64,000 nucleotides of DNA, from the NCBI RefSeq assembly GCF_017873245.1, contig NZ_JAGGJY010000012.1, forward strand, positions 62,001-126,000. The letters are read 5' to 3'. Of this stretch, positions 19,705 through 29,633 are shown one piece after another; position 1 is the first letter of the stretch, and each line of letters opens with the position of its first letter. The position numbers were made by a program, and so were the translations under genes. Under the pieces are notes generated by a model. The model worked only from the letters and a program-made list of their open reading frames with translations. It made no database searches and was not told the origin of the DNA. The stretch comes from Clostridium tertium. Its GTDB lineage: Bacteria; Bacillota; Clostridia; Clostridiales; Clostridiaceae.

Positions 19705-19755
19705 ATTTCTATAAAAAAATAAAAGGATTACATCCTTTTATTTTTTTATAGAAAT
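19705..19755 (-). terminator. Terminator of the 54-residue protein gene
   Basis: A perfect 24-base inverted repeat (19705-19728, 19732-19755) with a minimal loop. It overlaps the stop codon of the small minus-strand gene. Confidence 0.75.
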
Positions 19756-19919
19756 TAACTTTTATCTTCAGATCTTGGTTTATTTTTTCCAAGTTTTCTA
19801 GATTCCTTAGAATAGCCTACTTCGTCAGCAGTTTCCATTTGCATTTTCTTTAGTTCTGTTCTAGTTTTTTGTCCCGACTTCTTATTTTTTTTAGAATTCT
19901 TATTATTTTTATGTGCCAT
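19755..19919 (-). CDS. Small basic hydrophilic protein, 54 residues
   Basis: ATG at 19919 has a full AGGAGGTG eight bases upstream, and the stop is at 19755. The product begins MAHKNNKNSKKNKKSG and contains TADEVGYSKESRK near its middle. It is lysine- and asparagine-rich with no membrane segment. Its size, charge and own terminator resemble minor small acid-soluble spore proteins or similar spore/stress proteins of clostridia, but I cannot assign a family. Confidence 0.7.
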   Translation of the reverse strand: MAHKNNKNSKKNKKSGQKTRTELKKMQMETADEVGYSKESRKLGKNKPRSEDKS

Positions 19920-19995
19920 ATAAAAACACCTCCTATCTTATATATTTTTAAGATATTAAGGTACTTTTATGCTAAGTAATAATTAGAAATTTTAG

Positions 19996-20811
19996 TTATT
20001 CCTCATATATTATATTATCACAATTTTCTTTGACTTTTTCTAAATCAGTTGTTGATTTTATCGTCCATCCTAAAATAGGTACATTTCTATTACGTTGAAA
20101 TTTAACTACAGCTTTTGGTAAATAATCAACTTCATAGGCTATAAAAGCTGGTTTACTTTCAAAATTTAAAAGTAAGTTTTTTAATAAAAACTTTTTGTAT
20201 TTAGGTAAATCAGAATCATTAAAAGATCCAGATAATTGTCCTCTTGGTATTTCTGGTGCATTCTTTTTAAACCATGATAAAACAAATGGATTAAATGCTT
20301 GAACAGCTATATCTCCCTTATAATCCTTTATTATATTATAAACTTCACTTTCAAGAATTCCAACTTTATCCTCATTCTTTATTTCAATAAGCAGTGGAAC
20401 TTTTCCATCTATAAGCTCCAAAACTTCATTTAAAGTAGGTATATACTCATTTGTATTTAAAAGTTTTAAATCTAAAATATCTATATAATCTAATTCATTT
20501 ACATTTTTATTTGATCCTGTCATTCTTTCTAAGTTATAATCATGAAAGACAACAACTTTATTATCTTTAGTTAATTGAACATCTAACTCTATAGCAACAT
20601 TTTCATCCATAGAATTTTTATATGCTTTTAAAGAATTTTCAGGTATATCCTCATTATTATGTAGACCTCTATGAGATATTTTAGTACTCTTAATCCACTC
20701 TAAACTTCCATCTTCTATTGGCGTAGCTTTAGTTAATAAAAATAGACTTATTAAACATAATAATACTATTCCCAAAGCAACAGATGAAATTATAATTATT
20801 TTTTTCTTCAT
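19996..20811 (-). CDS. Glycerophosphodiester phosphodiesterase, membrane-anchored
   Basis: 271 residues from ATG at 20811, which has GAGGAG seven bases upstream; the frame is open to 20844. An N-terminal transmembrane anchor (residues 4-27) precedes a GDPD TIM barrel. Motifs are HRG (in KISHRGLHNN), the ELDVQLTKD metal site with Glu-x-Asp, HDYNLERMTG, and LIEIKNE. It hydrolyses deacylated phospholipids (glycerophosphodiesters) to glycerol-3-phosphate and an alcohol, probably at the outer membrane surface, possibly acting on lipoteichoic acid precursors. Monocistronic. Confidence 0.92.
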   Translation of the reverse strand: MKKKIIIISSVALGIVLLCLISLFLLTKATPIEDGSLEWIKSTKISHRGLHNNEDIPENSLKAYKNSMDENVAIELDVQLTKDNKVVVFHDYNLERMTGSNKNVNELDYIDILDLKLLNTNEYIPTLNEVLELIDGKVPLLIEIKNEDKVGILESEVYNIIKDYKGDIAVQAFNPFVLSWFKKNAPEIPRGQLSGSFNDSDLPKYKKFLLKNLLLNFESKPAFIAYEVDYLPKAVVKFQRNRNVPILGWTIKSTTDLEKVKENCDNIIYEE

Positions 20812-20890
20812 AAATCTTCTCCTCACGCTCAAATTTAAAACCATTAATTGCCATAATAAAATTATATCACTTAAAATTCTAAAAAATAGT

Positions 20891-20913
20891 AGCTGCCTAA
20901 AAAATAAGCAGCT
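20891..20913 (-). terminator. Terminator of the isocitrate dehydrogenase gene
   Basis: AGCTGC arms (20891-20896, 20908-20913). On the minus strand the hairpin is followed by ACTATTTTTT. Confidence 0.65.
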
Positions 20914-20927
20914 TATATCAGTATCAT

Positions 20928-22145
20928 TTATTTATTTTTATAAAAATCCTCTAACCTAATTCTTATTTGCTTTATAAAATCATAAGAATTAGTTACAGTA
21001 ATACTTTCCAAGTCGGATAAAAGTGCTAAATCTTTTGTCATATACCCTTCATTAATTGTCTTTATAGATGCCTCTTCCAGCTTATTTGCAAATTCTACTA
21101 ATTCATTTAAATTATCTAGTTCCCCTCTTTTTCTTAATGCACCTGACCAAGCAAATATTGTTGCTATAGAATTAGTAGATGTTTCTTTTCCTGCTATATG
21201 TTTGTAATAATGTCTTTGTACAGTTCCATGAGCTGCTTCATATTCATAATAACCTTCTGGCGATACTAATACAGAAGTCATCATTGCAAGAGATCCAAAG
21301 GCTGTTGCAACCATATCACTCATAACATCACCATCATAGTTTTTGCATGCCCATATGTACCCTCCTTTTGATTTTATCACTCTTGCTATTGCATCATCAA
21401 TTAATGTATAAAAATATTCTATATTAAGCTCCTCAAATTTCTCTTTGTACTCTTTGTCAAATATATCTTGAAATATATCCTTAAAAGTATGATCATATTT
21501 CTTAGAAATAGTATCCTTTGATGCAAACCATAAATCTTGCTTTGTATCAACTGCAAAGTTAAAGCAACTTCTAGCAAAACTTTCTATAGATTTATCTAAA
21601 TTATGCATTCCTAAAACTACTCCGTTCCCATCAAAGTTATGGATAAGCTCTCTAGTCTCTTGTCCAGATTCATTAGTAAAAACTAATTCTACTTTTCCCT
21701 TCTCTTCAACCTTCATTTCTACATCCCTATATACATCTCCATAAGCATGTCTTGCTATAGTTATAGGCTCTTGCCATGTTTTCACGTAAGGTTTTATAGA
21801 ATCAATTATTATAGGTGCTCTAAAAACTGTCCCGTCTAAAATAGCTCTTATAGTTCCATTAGGACTTTTCCACATTTCCTTTAAGTTATATTCTTTAACT
21901 CTTGCTGCATTAGGCGTAATTGTAGCACATTTCACTCCTACACCATATTTTTTTATTGCTTCTGCTGCCTCTACAGTAATACTATCATTAGTCTTATTTC
22001 TATACTCTAATCCTAAATCATAGTACTCTGTTTTTAAATCAACAAATGGATTTAACAATTCATCCTTTATCATGCCCCATAGAATCCTTGTCATTTCATC
22101 TCCATCCATTTCAACTAATGGTTTTGTCATCCTTATTTTGCTCAT
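20928..22145 (-). CDS. icd: NADP-dependent isocitrate dehydrogenase
   Basis: 405 residues of the dimeric, eukaryote-like NADP-IDH subfamily, not the E. coli Icd type. The N-terminus is [20 protein letters not shown], with substrate residues in [16 protein letters not shown] and metal-binding Asp residues in DDAIAR and GDVMSD. It converts isocitrate to 2-oxoglutarate and CO2, supplying glutamate synthesis and NADPH. GGGGGG lies seven bases before the ATG. It has its own promoter and terminator, with no citrate synthase or aconitase gene beside it. Confidence 0.95.
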   Translation of the reverse strand: MSKIRMTKPLVEMDGDEMTRILWGMIKDELLNPFVDLKTEYYDLGLEYRNKTNDSITVEAAEAIKKYGVGVKCATITPNAARVKEYNLKEMWKSPNGTIRAILDGTVFRAPIIIDSIKPYVKTWQEPITIARHAYGDVYRDVEMKVEEKGKVELVFTNESGQETRELIHNFDGNGVVLGMHNLDKSIESFARSCFNFAVDTKQDLWFASKDTISKKYDHTFKDIFQDIFDKEYKEKFEELNIEYFYTLIDDAIARVIKSKGGYIWACKNYDGDVMSDMVATAFGSLAMMTSVLVSPEGYYEYEAAHGTVQRHYYKHIAGKETSTNSIATIFAWSGALRKRGELDNLNELVEFANKLEEASIKTINEGYMTKDLALLSDLESITVTNSYDFIKQIRIRLEDFYKNK

Positions 22146-22181
22146 ATATAGCCCCCCAATATTTAATTTTTTAATAAGCTA

Positions 22182-22210
22182 ATTATACATTATAAGTTAG
22201 TTTTTTACAA
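22182..22210 (-). promoter_or_regulatory. icd: Promoter of icd
   Basis: On the minus strand TTGTAA (22210-22205), a 17-base spacer and TATAAT (22187-22182). Confidence 0.65.
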
Positions 22211-22298
22211 TTAAGTTTATTTTTTATGTCTATTTACACAGAATATTTATCTTATTAAATATTAACAACTCAAATAATATAAAAATCATTTATAAAAA

Positions 22299-22338
22299 AA
22301 TCTGATACTAATTTATTTATAATTTTTAGTATCAGATT
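22299..22338 (-). terminator. Terminator of the YeiH-family gene
   Basis: Perfect 13-base arms (22299-22311, 22326-22338). A run of seven T follows on the minus strand. Confidence 0.8.
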
Positions 22339-22361
22339 ATTGTTTTATTTAATCATTATTT

Positions 22362-23402
22362 TTAAAAGCAAATTGATATTAAGACTATAGCAAATATTAT
22401 CTGACAAACGCCTACTGTTCCTCCATATAACATTGCTTTCGGTCCTTCTTTTATTAAATCATTTATTTTAACTCTCATTCCAATTCCTGCTAAAGCTATA
22501 ATTTCAAAATTACTGCTAATCCATTTAAACATAGAAGATATAAACTGTGGTACAGCCCCTATCGTATATAATATACAAATTATAAAGAATCCATTAATAA
22601 ACCATGGAATATTGATTTTTCTTTTTTTAATTGCCTTACTATTATCTTTATTTTCTTCTTTAATAAGTTCAGTATTTGATTTTTCCTTAGCAGAAGACTC
22701 TTTAGATAAATCTATTTTTTCAAAAACTAGTACGACAGCCACCAATAATATTATTCTTATAATTTTAAATACTGTTGCCAATTTTACAACATCATCTGAA
22801 ACAAATTTTGCTGAACCTATTACTTGACCTACTGATTGTAATATACCACCCATCATTGCAGATGTTTGAAGTGTTTCATTGTTATATAATGCTGCAGTTA
22901 TAAATGGAAGTAAAATCATTAAAATAGTTCCTATAACATTTACTATTGTTATAGATATTACTTTATCAGAATCATCAGCATCTATTACCGGAGCTGTTGC
23001 ACCTATTGCAGATGAGCCACAAACTGCATTTCCTGACGACATAAGCAAACAATATTTTCTGTTAAATTTAAGTTTTCTTCCTATCCAATATGTTATTGTA
23101 ATCGTTAATATCATTTGTAAAACAACAAATATAAGTCCATTAAACCCAAGTTCTAATATCTCACTTAAATTTAAATTAGCACCCATAAGGACTATAGAAT
23201 AATTTAAAAGGTCCTTTTCTGCAAATTTAGTACCATTATCATATTTATTTCCTTTAAATATTGTATTTCCTACTACTATACCTATAAATATAGCAAAGCT
23301 TGCAGCTCCTACTGTCGAAAATCTTTTCCCTAATATTTCTGAAATAATACCTATAATTAAACAGATTATCAATCCAGGTAATATACTCTTTATTTTTTTC
23401 AT
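22362..23402 (-). CDS. YeiH family (UPF0324) putative sulfate exporter
   Basis: A 346-residue polytopic membrane protein with about ten hydrophobic segments. Family features include GNAVCGSSAIGATAPVI (conserved CGxSA) and a C-terminal ALAGIGMRVKINDL. UPF0324/YeiH proteins are annotated as sulfate exporters by association with cysteine and taurine metabolism; the real substrate here is unproven. A charged loop (about residues 225-250) splits the two halves. It lies 106 bases downstream of a LysR-type gene on the same strand, the usual yeiE-yeiH pairing. Confidence 0.88.
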   Translation of the reverse strand: MKKIKSILPGLIICLIIGIISEILGKRFSTVGAASFAIFIGIVVGNTIFKGNKYDNGTKFAEKDLLNYSIVLMGANLNLSEILELGFNGLIFVVLQMILTITITYWIGRKLKFNRKYCLLMSSGNAVCGSSAIGATAPVIDADDSDKVISITIVNVIGTILMILLPFITAALYNNETLQTSAMMGGILQSVGQVIGSAKFVSDDVVKLATVFKIIRIILLVAVVLVFEKIDLSKESSAKEKSNTELIKEENKDNSKAIKKRKINIPWFINGFFIICILYTIGAVPQFISSMFKWISSNFEIIALAGIGMRVKINDLIKEGPKAMLYGGTVGVCQIIFAIVLISICF

Positions 23403-23508
23403 TATGTATTCACCTCAAAATCTATAAATTTTAAATATCGTTATTATGACATTATTATAGATATTATTTGCTTAAAGGTGAAATACTATTATTTTATTAT
23501 TATAATAA

Positions 23509-24402
23509 CTATTTACTTATATACTTTTTATCCCTAGTATATTCTATAAACATATTCATATTGTTGGATATAAATTTATCTTTATGCATTATTAGATATA
23601 AATCTCTCTCGATTTTCCCTTCTTTAAGTCTAAAATAAAATAATTTTCCTGTATTAACTTGCTCTTCTATTACTCTATACGAAACACATCCCACTCCAAG
23701 GTTTGCCTCAACAGTTCTTTTTATAGCTTCTGTATTCCCTAATTCTAAAAAAGTGTTAAACTTTATTTTATTCTTTTTTAAAAATATTTCTGTGTGTTCT
23801 CTTGTTCCGCTTCCTACTTCTCTCATTATTAATTTTTGATCTTCTAACATTTTACCTGATACTATTTGTAAATTTCTTAATTTATTTTCATCTCCACAAA
23901 TAAATACTAATTCATCCTTCCATTCAACTTCTTTTATTATTTCTTCTGAATTGATTTCACCTTCAACAAATGCAAAATCCACTTTATTTTCGAGAATCAA
24001 CTTTTCAATATTTTTTGTATTTTCAATAATTAAAGATATTTCAATATCTTTAAACTTACTAGAAAAATCCTTAATTATATCTGGAAGTATGTATATTCCT
24101 ATAGTTGTACTTGCTCCAATAATAATTTTACCTTTTTTATTATCTGTAAACTCCCTTAAACTTTTAACTCCTTCATCATATAAGTTTAACATTCTCCTTG
24201 TATAATTTAAAAAAACTTCTCCTTCATGAGTTAAAAATAACTTTTTACCTATTCTATCAAACAGCTTTACACCAAGTTCAGCTTCCAATTCATTTATACT
24301 TTGACTAATTGAAGGCTGGCTTATATACATTTCTTTTGCTACTTTAGTCATATTTAAGTGCCTAGCAGTTTCATAAAATATCTTAAGCTTTCTAAAATTC
24401 AC
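23509..24402 (-). CDS. LysR family transcriptional regulator
   Basis: 297 residues from a GTG start at 24402 with AGGGGTG six bases upstream. It has an N-terminal winged HTH (MNFRKLKIFYETARHLNMTK, then ISQPSISQSINELEAELG) and a C-terminal periplasmic-binding-like co-inducer domain (about 90-295). It is of the CysL/YeiE type by its position directly upstream of the YeiH-family gene, which it most likely controls. The co-inducer is unknown. Confidence 0.92.
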   Translation of the reverse strand: MNFRKLKIFYETARHLNMTKVAKEMYISQPSISQSINELEAELGVKLFDRIGKKLFLTHEGEVFLNYTRRMLNLYDEGVKSLREFTDNKKGKIIIGASTTIGIYILPDIIKDFSSKFKDIEISLIIENTKNIEKLILENKVDFAFVEGEINSEEIIKEVEWKDELVFICGDENKLRNLQIVSGKMLEDQKLIMREVGSGTREHTEIFLKKNKIKFNTFLELGNTEAIKRTVEANLGVGCVSYRVIEEQVNTGKLFYFRLKEGKIERDLYLIMHKDKFISNNMNMFIEYTRDKKYISK

Positions 24403-24429
24403 AGTTCACACCCCTTTATCATAAACAGA

Positions 24430-24453
24430 AGAACTCAGCAACTGCTGAGTTCT
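24430..24453 (-). terminator. Terminator of the small membrane protein gene
   Basis: 11-base perfect arms (24430-24440, 24443-24453). The T-tract on the minus strand is short. Confidence 0.6.
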
Positions 24454-24461
24454 AAAATAAT

Positions 24462-24749
24462 TTATTTATTTAAATCTTCATATTCTACATCAATTACTTC
24501 ACCAACAGAATCATCAACTTTATTTGAATAATCATTATCAAAGTTTGATTTAGCTTCGTATCTATAACTATTACTCGTTGTACTCTTACCCCTCTTACTA
24601 TCAAAGTATCCTTTTACCTTAAATACAATATATAAAATTACTATAAAAGGTAATATCCATACTAAAAGTTGGATAGCTAAAGCTGCAACTAATCCTATTA
24701 GTAAAACTCCACCTACTAAGTATAATCCTGTTTTTAATCCACTACTCAT
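24462..24749 (-). CDS. Small two-segment membrane protein, 95 residues
   Basis: A hydrophobic stretch spans residues 8-45 and could form two helices or a hairpin. It is followed by a basic loop (FKVKGYFDSKRGK) and an acidic C-terminal tail (EVIDVEYEDLNK). AAGGTAGG lies seven bases before the ATG. Own terminator. No family recognised. Confidence 0.65.
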   Translation of the reverse strand: MSSGLKTGLYLVGGVLLIGLVAALAIQLLVWILPFIVILYIVFKVKGYFDSKRGKSTTSNSYRYEAKSNFDNDYSNKVDDSVGEVIDVEYEDLNK

Positions 24750-24877
24750 AATAAACCTACCTTTATATTTTATATTATTAGTTTCCGCTACAATAAAGGT
24801 ATTATACCATATGGAAAAAAATTTTTCAATAAAAGATAACTTTTATTTCTTTAAAAGGTTTATTATAACTCTTAATA

Positions 24878-26311
24878 TTATTTTGATATAGTTTTATCTT
24901 TCTTTGCAATTTTCGGTAAAATAGCTCCTAATCCTAATAATACAACTATTGTAATTATTGTAAGAGAAATTTGGAACCACCATTCACCTGAATATGTTTC
25001 AACACCTTTTGGGAACATCCCCATTAAACAAGCAAAAGCAGTGAATATAAAGCACCAAATTCCAAAGCCTAAAGCTACTTTATTATTCTTTACAAATTTA
25101 TAATCTGAATTAAACTTATCTGACAGCTTTTTAAGCATTATAAATGCTAAGAATACCCATAAGTATCTTAATGGCATTACTACTGAATTTAGTTTTAATA
25201 ACCAATCAAATAATGCGTTCATATCCCCAATTCCTAAAGCTGGAACCATAATTAATATACCAACTAATATTGCAGTCATAGCATATCCGTTTATAGGAGC
25301 ACCATATTTATTAGTCTTAGTTAATTTTCTTGGTATATAATTTTTATCAGCATCACCAATTAAAACCTTAAGTGGTGCATCTATTGAAAATACTAATGCT
25401 GATATTTGTGCAAGCATATTTGCTATTGCATAAATTATTAAGAATAAATTACCTAATCCATAATATTCACCTAACATCTTAAATGCATAGTATTGACCAT
25501 TCATCATAAGATCTTTTGGAATATTATTGGCATCAAACATCATTCCCATAGCCATTGATCCAAGTAAAGCTGAAATAGCAACCATAGCAGCTAGTACTAT
25601 CATTCCTCTTGGAAATTCCTTACTAGGCTTATTCATATTATTTACATATGGAGATATTTTTTCAGCACCTCCAACTGCAAAAACTAGCATCGATAATGTT
25701 GTAAAATACGTAAAATCAAAATTAGGTATAATTGATTTTAATGTTATATTTGTAGTAGCAATTTCTATTCCTCTTATAGCTGGTGCTGCTACCATTAATA
25801 ATATGTATAGCATAGACATTACAAAAACTGAAGTACCTGCAATAGTCCCAATTTTCTTTAGAGATGTAATACCTCTTGATGCTACCCACAAGAATACTAA
25901 AAATACAACTAATGTTAAACTTTGTGCTAAAAGTGTGTTCATATTGCTTATAAAAGTCCCATCTTGTTTTACAGCCCATCCAAGTGCTATTAAAACAGCC
26001 TGAGGCTTTTGAGCTAAGTAAGGTACATGTACTACCCAATAAGTCCATCCTGCAAAATATGCTAAAGTTGGTCCCATAGTTTGTCTAATCCATGTACTTA
26101 CTCCTCCTTTCCCATCTTTAAAAGTTGATCCTAATTCACCAACCATTAAGGCATACGGAACAAAATATAAAGCAATTATTAATATCCATGATACAACTAC
26201 AGTTAAACCCTGATTTGCAAAGTTATTTACTACATTTCCAAATCCCCAAACTGATACAAAGGCCATTAATGCCAGGTTGTACCACCTAATTTTTTTAGCG
26301 TCTTCTCCCAT
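24878..26311 (-). CDS. APC superfamily amino acid permease
   Basis: A 477-residue protein with about 12 transmembrane segments. The N-terminal WYNLALMAFVSVWGFGNVVNNF and the LMVGELGSTFKDGKGGVSTWI helix 2/3 region are typical of APC antiporters. Closest in flavour to YjeM or glutamate/GABA-type exchangers, but the substrate is not determinable. GGAGG lies eight bases before the ATG. Single gene. Confidence 0.88.
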   Translation of the reverse strand: MGEDAKKIRWYNLALMAFVSVWGFGNVVNNFANQGLTVVVSWILIIALYFVPYALMVGELGSTFKDGKGGVSTWIRQTMGPTLAYFAGWTYWVVHVPYLAQKPQAVLIALGWAVKQDGTFISNMNTLLAQSLTLVVFLVFLWVASRGITSLKKIGTIAGTSVFVMSMLYILLMVAAPAIRGIEIATTNITLKSIIPNFDFTYFTTLSMLVFAVGGAEKISPYVNNMNKPSKEFPRGMIVLAAMVAISALLGSMAMGMMFDANNIPKDLMMNGQYYAFKMLGEYYGLGNLFLIIYAIANMLAQISALVFSIDAPLKVLIGDADKNYIPRKLTKTNKYGAPINGYAMTAILVGILIMVPALGIGDMNALFDWLLKLNSVVMPLRYLWVFLAFIMLKKLSDKFNSDYKFVKNNKVALGFGIWCFIFTAFACLMGMFPKGVETYSGEWWFQISLTIITIVVLLGLGAILPKIAKKDKTISK

Positions 26312-26616
26312 AACGCGCCTCCTTAAACTCTTAAGTATTAAATCATTAATCCATAATTATTTTACCAACACCAATATATTCCGACAATAATAAATATTTT
26401 ATTCATTTACATATTTTTATTATATTAGTATTTTTTTAATATTTTATTGATAATATTAAATATTTTATTAATTATTCATAATATATTCTTATATTTCCCT
26501 AAAAATTCTTATTATATTATAAAATATACAAAACTAAATATATCTTAGATATTTTAACATTTTACATTGATTAATTATTCTACTTTATACTAAAGTACTT
26601 CTTATTATACAAATAA
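26312..26616. other. 305-base AT-rich intergenic region
   Basis: It lies between the end of the GH113-like gene and the permease start, both on the minus strand, so it must contain the permease promoter. A 17-base perfect dyad, TACTTTA-TAC-TAAAGTA (26581-26597), may terminate or regulate. Otherwise it is only low-complexity A/T sequence. Confidence 0.4.
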
Positions 26617-27780
26617 TTAATCTAAATCAAACCATCTATTTATAACCTCTATTGTCTCTTCACTTGGATAATACATTTTATCTCCATCTTTGTTTCCTAC
26701 TGCAAAAATTGAAAAACCTAAAAGCCACGACTCTGATTCATAAGTTCTTCTGTATGCTTCAAAACCATTTGCTTGCTCTTGTGTGTTTATTTCATTTGAA
26801 AGATAAGGATTCCATGGTTCTACTGACGCCTTGTTAGTTCTTGGAAATCCTAATTCACCAAAGAAAATTGGTTTGTTCCACTTATCATAAAAGTTTTTAA
26901 CTTGCTCCTTAATTTCTTGCTTTCTATTATATCTTTGAGATGAAATCAGTGCATTTTCAAGATTAGCAACAGTATTTACATCATTATCAGTTAACTCAAA
27001 ATATGAAGCAATAGATATAAAATCTACTTTCGAAAATATTTTATTATTTAATTTTGCATTATATTTTTTATTTAAATCATTTACTTGATTTTTGGTAATT
27101 TCATCATCCCAATTAGCTGTTGTCCAAAAGCTTGTTCTATATGTAATTAATCCTTTATAATACTCTCTTGTAAAATCAATCATATCGCAAAATTCATCTT
27201 CCATTCCCTCTAAATGAGTAAATCCTGTAGCAATATTTATTGCGTCTACTCTATAAGGAATGGCTATTTCATCTATTATAGGTTTTAATACATTTTGCTT
27301 CCAATTTATAAAAAAACTTTCTTTATCAGAAGGATTGTAATCTGTTTCATATTTGCTACCATTTGCAATCCATGGATAAGGCTCCAAAATTACATTTATC
27401 TTTTTTCCTTTAAGCTCTTTTAATAATAACTTTGCTCTTTCCAGACTGTTATTATCTACATTCATAGTACTTGAATCTATATCATCTATATTTATAACAA
27501 TTGGTAAATTTATTGTGTTTAATTCTAGAGTTCCAATATCATTCATTGCTTGCTCTACTGTATAATCTGTTGAAAGGTTAGCTGACTTAATTTTTTCATT
27601 AAATTCATTATTTAATATTTTTCCTTCTCTTTTATTTAGAAAATTATTTATTATTCCTCTGCTTGTATAGTTAATTGCATATAAATAATACCCTGATATA
27701 ATAAGAACAATAATTATCCCTGCAATTATTCTAACTTTTAAATCATCAGTTCTTTCTTTTTTAGTATTATTATTCTCCAT
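26617..27780 (-). CDS. Membrane-anchored GH113-like glycosidase
   Basis: 387 residues from ATG at 27780, with GGGGG five bases upstream; the frame is open to 27828. An N-terminal transmembrane anchor (about 15-37) is followed by a TIM-barrel domain resembling glycoside hydrolase family 113 (beta-mannanase-like). Visible features are NVILEPYPWI, DAINIATGFTHLEG and the probable nucleophile Glu in FFGELGFPR (about residue 325), then LLGFSIFAV. It probably acts on a cell-surface or host glycan outside the cell. Some relatives are non-catalytic, so activity is inferred. Confidence 0.72.
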   Translation of the reverse strand: MENNNTKKERTDDLKVRIIAGIIIVLIISGYYLYAINYTSRGIINNFLNKREGKILNNEFNEKIKSANLSTDYTVEQAMNDIGTLELNTINLPIVINIDDIDSSTMNVDNNSLERAKLLLKELKGKKINVILEPYPWIANGSKYETDYNPSDKESFFINWKQNVLKPIIDEIAIPYRVDAINIATGFTHLEGMEDEFCDMIDFTREYYKGLITYRTSFWTTANWDDEITKNQVNDLNKKYNAKLNNKIFSKVDFISIASYFELTDNDVNTVANLENALISSQRYNRKQEIKEQVKNFYDKWNKPIFFGELGFPRTNKASVEPWNPYLSNEINTQEQANGFEAYRRTYESESWLLGFSIFAVGNKDGDKMYYPSEETIEVINRWFDLD

Positions 27781-27874
27781 AATTCCCCCATAATATCTAT
27801 TTAATTTATTCATTATACAATATACCATTTTTTTATTTATTTTATAATTTTTATTATTTTAATTTTAACTAATA

Positions 27875-27909
27875 AAAGCTTAGGAATATATTCATTATTC
27901 CTAAGCTTT
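27875..27909 (-). terminator. Terminator of the NCS2 permease gene
   Basis: 14-base perfect arms (27875-27888, 27896-27909) with a seven-base loop; T-rich sequence follows on the minus strand. Confidence 0.65.
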
Positions 27910-27936
27910 CTTAGTTATGTTAATTATTATATAAAG

Positions 27937-29253
27937 TTATATTATAAATTTTAAAACAAACACAATTCCCACTATTACTGTTGGGATAGTAATATCTTTA
28001 TATTTTCCAGTAAATAATTTAATTATTATATAAGATAAAACACCAAATACCATACCATCTGAAATACTATAAGCTAGTGGCATCATTATAATAGTTAAGA
28101 ATGCTGGTAATGCTTCTGTCCAATCTTCTAAATCTATTTCCTTAATAGGTTCTAACATAAATAATCCTACTAATACTAACGCACAACATGTTACTGCTGG
28201 TGTAATAACTCCAAATAATGGTGCAAAGAACAATGCTAATGTAAACATAATTGCTGTTGACACGGCTGTTAAACCAGTTCTTCCACCTTCAGCTACTCCT
28301 GATGCACTTTCAACAAATGTGCTTACAGTACTAGTCCCTAAACAGGCTCCTAATGTAGTTCCAATTGCATCGGCAAAAAGAGCTTTTTTAATATTTGGAA
28401 CTTTTCCTTCACTATCTAACATTTTTGCTTTTGTAGCAACTCCAACTAATGTTCCAATTGTATCAAACATATCCATAAATAATAATGTAAATAATACTAT
28501 TAACATATCTATAGAAAATACATTATGCCATTCAAATTTCATAAACACAGAACTAATTGAAGGTGGTGCACTTATAACTGAATCAGGTAAATTAGTAATT
28601 CCCATTGGAATTCCTATAATTGCAGTTATTATCATCCCTATAAATAAAGCACCTTTAACATTTCTAGCCATTAATATACCTGTTATAACTATACCTATAA
28701 TTGCTAATAATGCAGGTCCCTTTGTTATATCTCCAAGTGAAACTAGTGTACCTTCACCTTTAACAATAACGCCTGCGCCCTCTAAACCTATAAGTGCGAT
28801 AAATAAGCCTATCCCTACTGAAATTGCTTTTTTAATATTTGCTGGTATAGAGTCAACTATAGCTTCACGAACATTGAAGGCAGTAAGTAAAATAAATATT
28901 AGACCTTCTAAAAATACTGCTGTTAGTGCAAATTGAAATGAATATCCCATTCCAATAACTATAGTAAATGCAAAGAAAGCATTTAATCCCATACCTGGTG
29001 CTTGAGCAAATGGAAGCTTTGCATATAATCCCATTATTAATGTAGAAACAATAGCCGAAACTGCAGTTGCTGTAAACACGGCTCCACTATCCATTCCAGC
29101 TTGTGAAAGTATAGAAGGATTAACGATTAATATATATGCCATTGTCATAAATGTAGTTACTCCAGCTAACATTTCCCTTTTTATATTAGACTCCTTTTCA
29201 GTTATACCAAAATATCTGTCTATAAGTTGATTAGTTTTTGTTTCTTTTCTCAT
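27937..29253 (-). CDS. NCS2 family purine (guanine/hypoxanthine) permease
   Basis: 438 residues from ATG at 29253 (AAAGAGTG upstream); the frame is open to 29325. About 13 hydrophobic segments are present. Family motifs are EMLAGVTTFMTMAYILIVNP at the N-terminus, QAPGMGLNAFFAF, and DMFDTIGTLVG in the core. It belongs to the AzgA/PbuG-type branch, which takes up guanine, hypoxanthine or adenine by proton symport. I looked for a purine riboswitch in its leader and found none. A good promoter sits about 40 bases upstream. Confidence 0.92.
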   Translation of the reverse strand: MRKETKTNQLIDRYFGITEKESNIKREMLAGVTTFMTMAYILIVNPSILSQAGMDSGAVFTATAVSAIVSTLIMGLYAKLPFAQAPGMGLNAFFAFTIVIGMGYSFQFALTAVFLEGLIFILLTAFNVREAIVDSIPANIKKAISVGIGLFIALIGLEGAGVIVKGEGTLVSLGDITKGPALLAIIGIVITGILMARNVKGALFIGMIITAIIGIPMGITNLPDSVISAPPSISSVFMKFEWHNVFSIDMLIVLFTLLFMDMFDTIGTLVGVATKAKMLDSEGKVPNIKKALFADAIGTTLGACLGTSTVSTFVESASGVAEGGRTGLTAVSTAIMFTLALFFAPLFGVITPAVTCCALVLVGLFMLEPIKEIDLEDWTEALPAFLTIIMMPLAYSISDGMVFGVLSYIIIKLFTGKYKDITIPTVIVGIVFVLKFII

Positions 29254-29557
29254 TTTATCACTCTTTCGTATTATTTTATAAATCCATGGACTATAATACA
29301 TCATTTTTAGATAAATTCCAAGCATTAAACGAATATTATTTTATTTTTTTTTATTATTTTCTGTGATAATATTTACATATGTATACTTTTATATTTTTTT
29401 CAATGTTATAATTCGTAAATTGATAATTTTTATTTTTTTAAATATATTATTTTTTTTATCCATTAATAAATATTGCTTACTTTATTTTATAAAAAATTAT
29501 TTTTCTTTTATTTCTATTATTTTAGTTTTAAATTCTATACTTGATTTTAAAATAAAA
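29254..29557. other. Intergenic region upstream of the NCS2 permease
   Basis: About 300 bases of extremely AT-rich DNA. It contains the permease promoter (29293-29321) and a hydrophobic plus-strand open frame that lacks a ribosome binding site. I see no riboswitch core. Confidence 0.4.
29293..29321 (-). promoter_or_regulatory. Promoter of the NCS2 permease
   Basis: On the minus strand TTGGAA (29321-29316), a 17-base spacer and TATTAT (29298-29293). Confidence 0.55.
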
Positions 29558-29605
29558 AAGATTGTGGTAATAACGAAGTCTTTTCTTCATCTTTACCACA
29601 ATCTT
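29558..29605 (-). terminator. Terminator of the GGGtGRT operon
   Basis: 13-base perfect arms (29558-29570, 29593-29605) enclose a 22-base loop that has its own small GAAG/CTTC stem. TTTTTTATTTT follows on the minus strand. Confidence 0.8.
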
Positions 29606-29633
29606 GAATTTAATATATCTATTATATTATTTT

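Noticed and set aside
25527..26003. 158-residue plus-strand frame
   Set aside because: Antisense shadow of the amino acid permease with no start signals.
28319..28936. 205-residue plus-strand frame
   Set aside because: Antisense shadow of the NCS2 permease; composition mirrors the hydrophobic codons of the real gene.
29254..29400. Possible purine riboswitch before the NCS2 permease
   Set aside because: The conserved purine-aptamer core sequences are not present on the minus strand.
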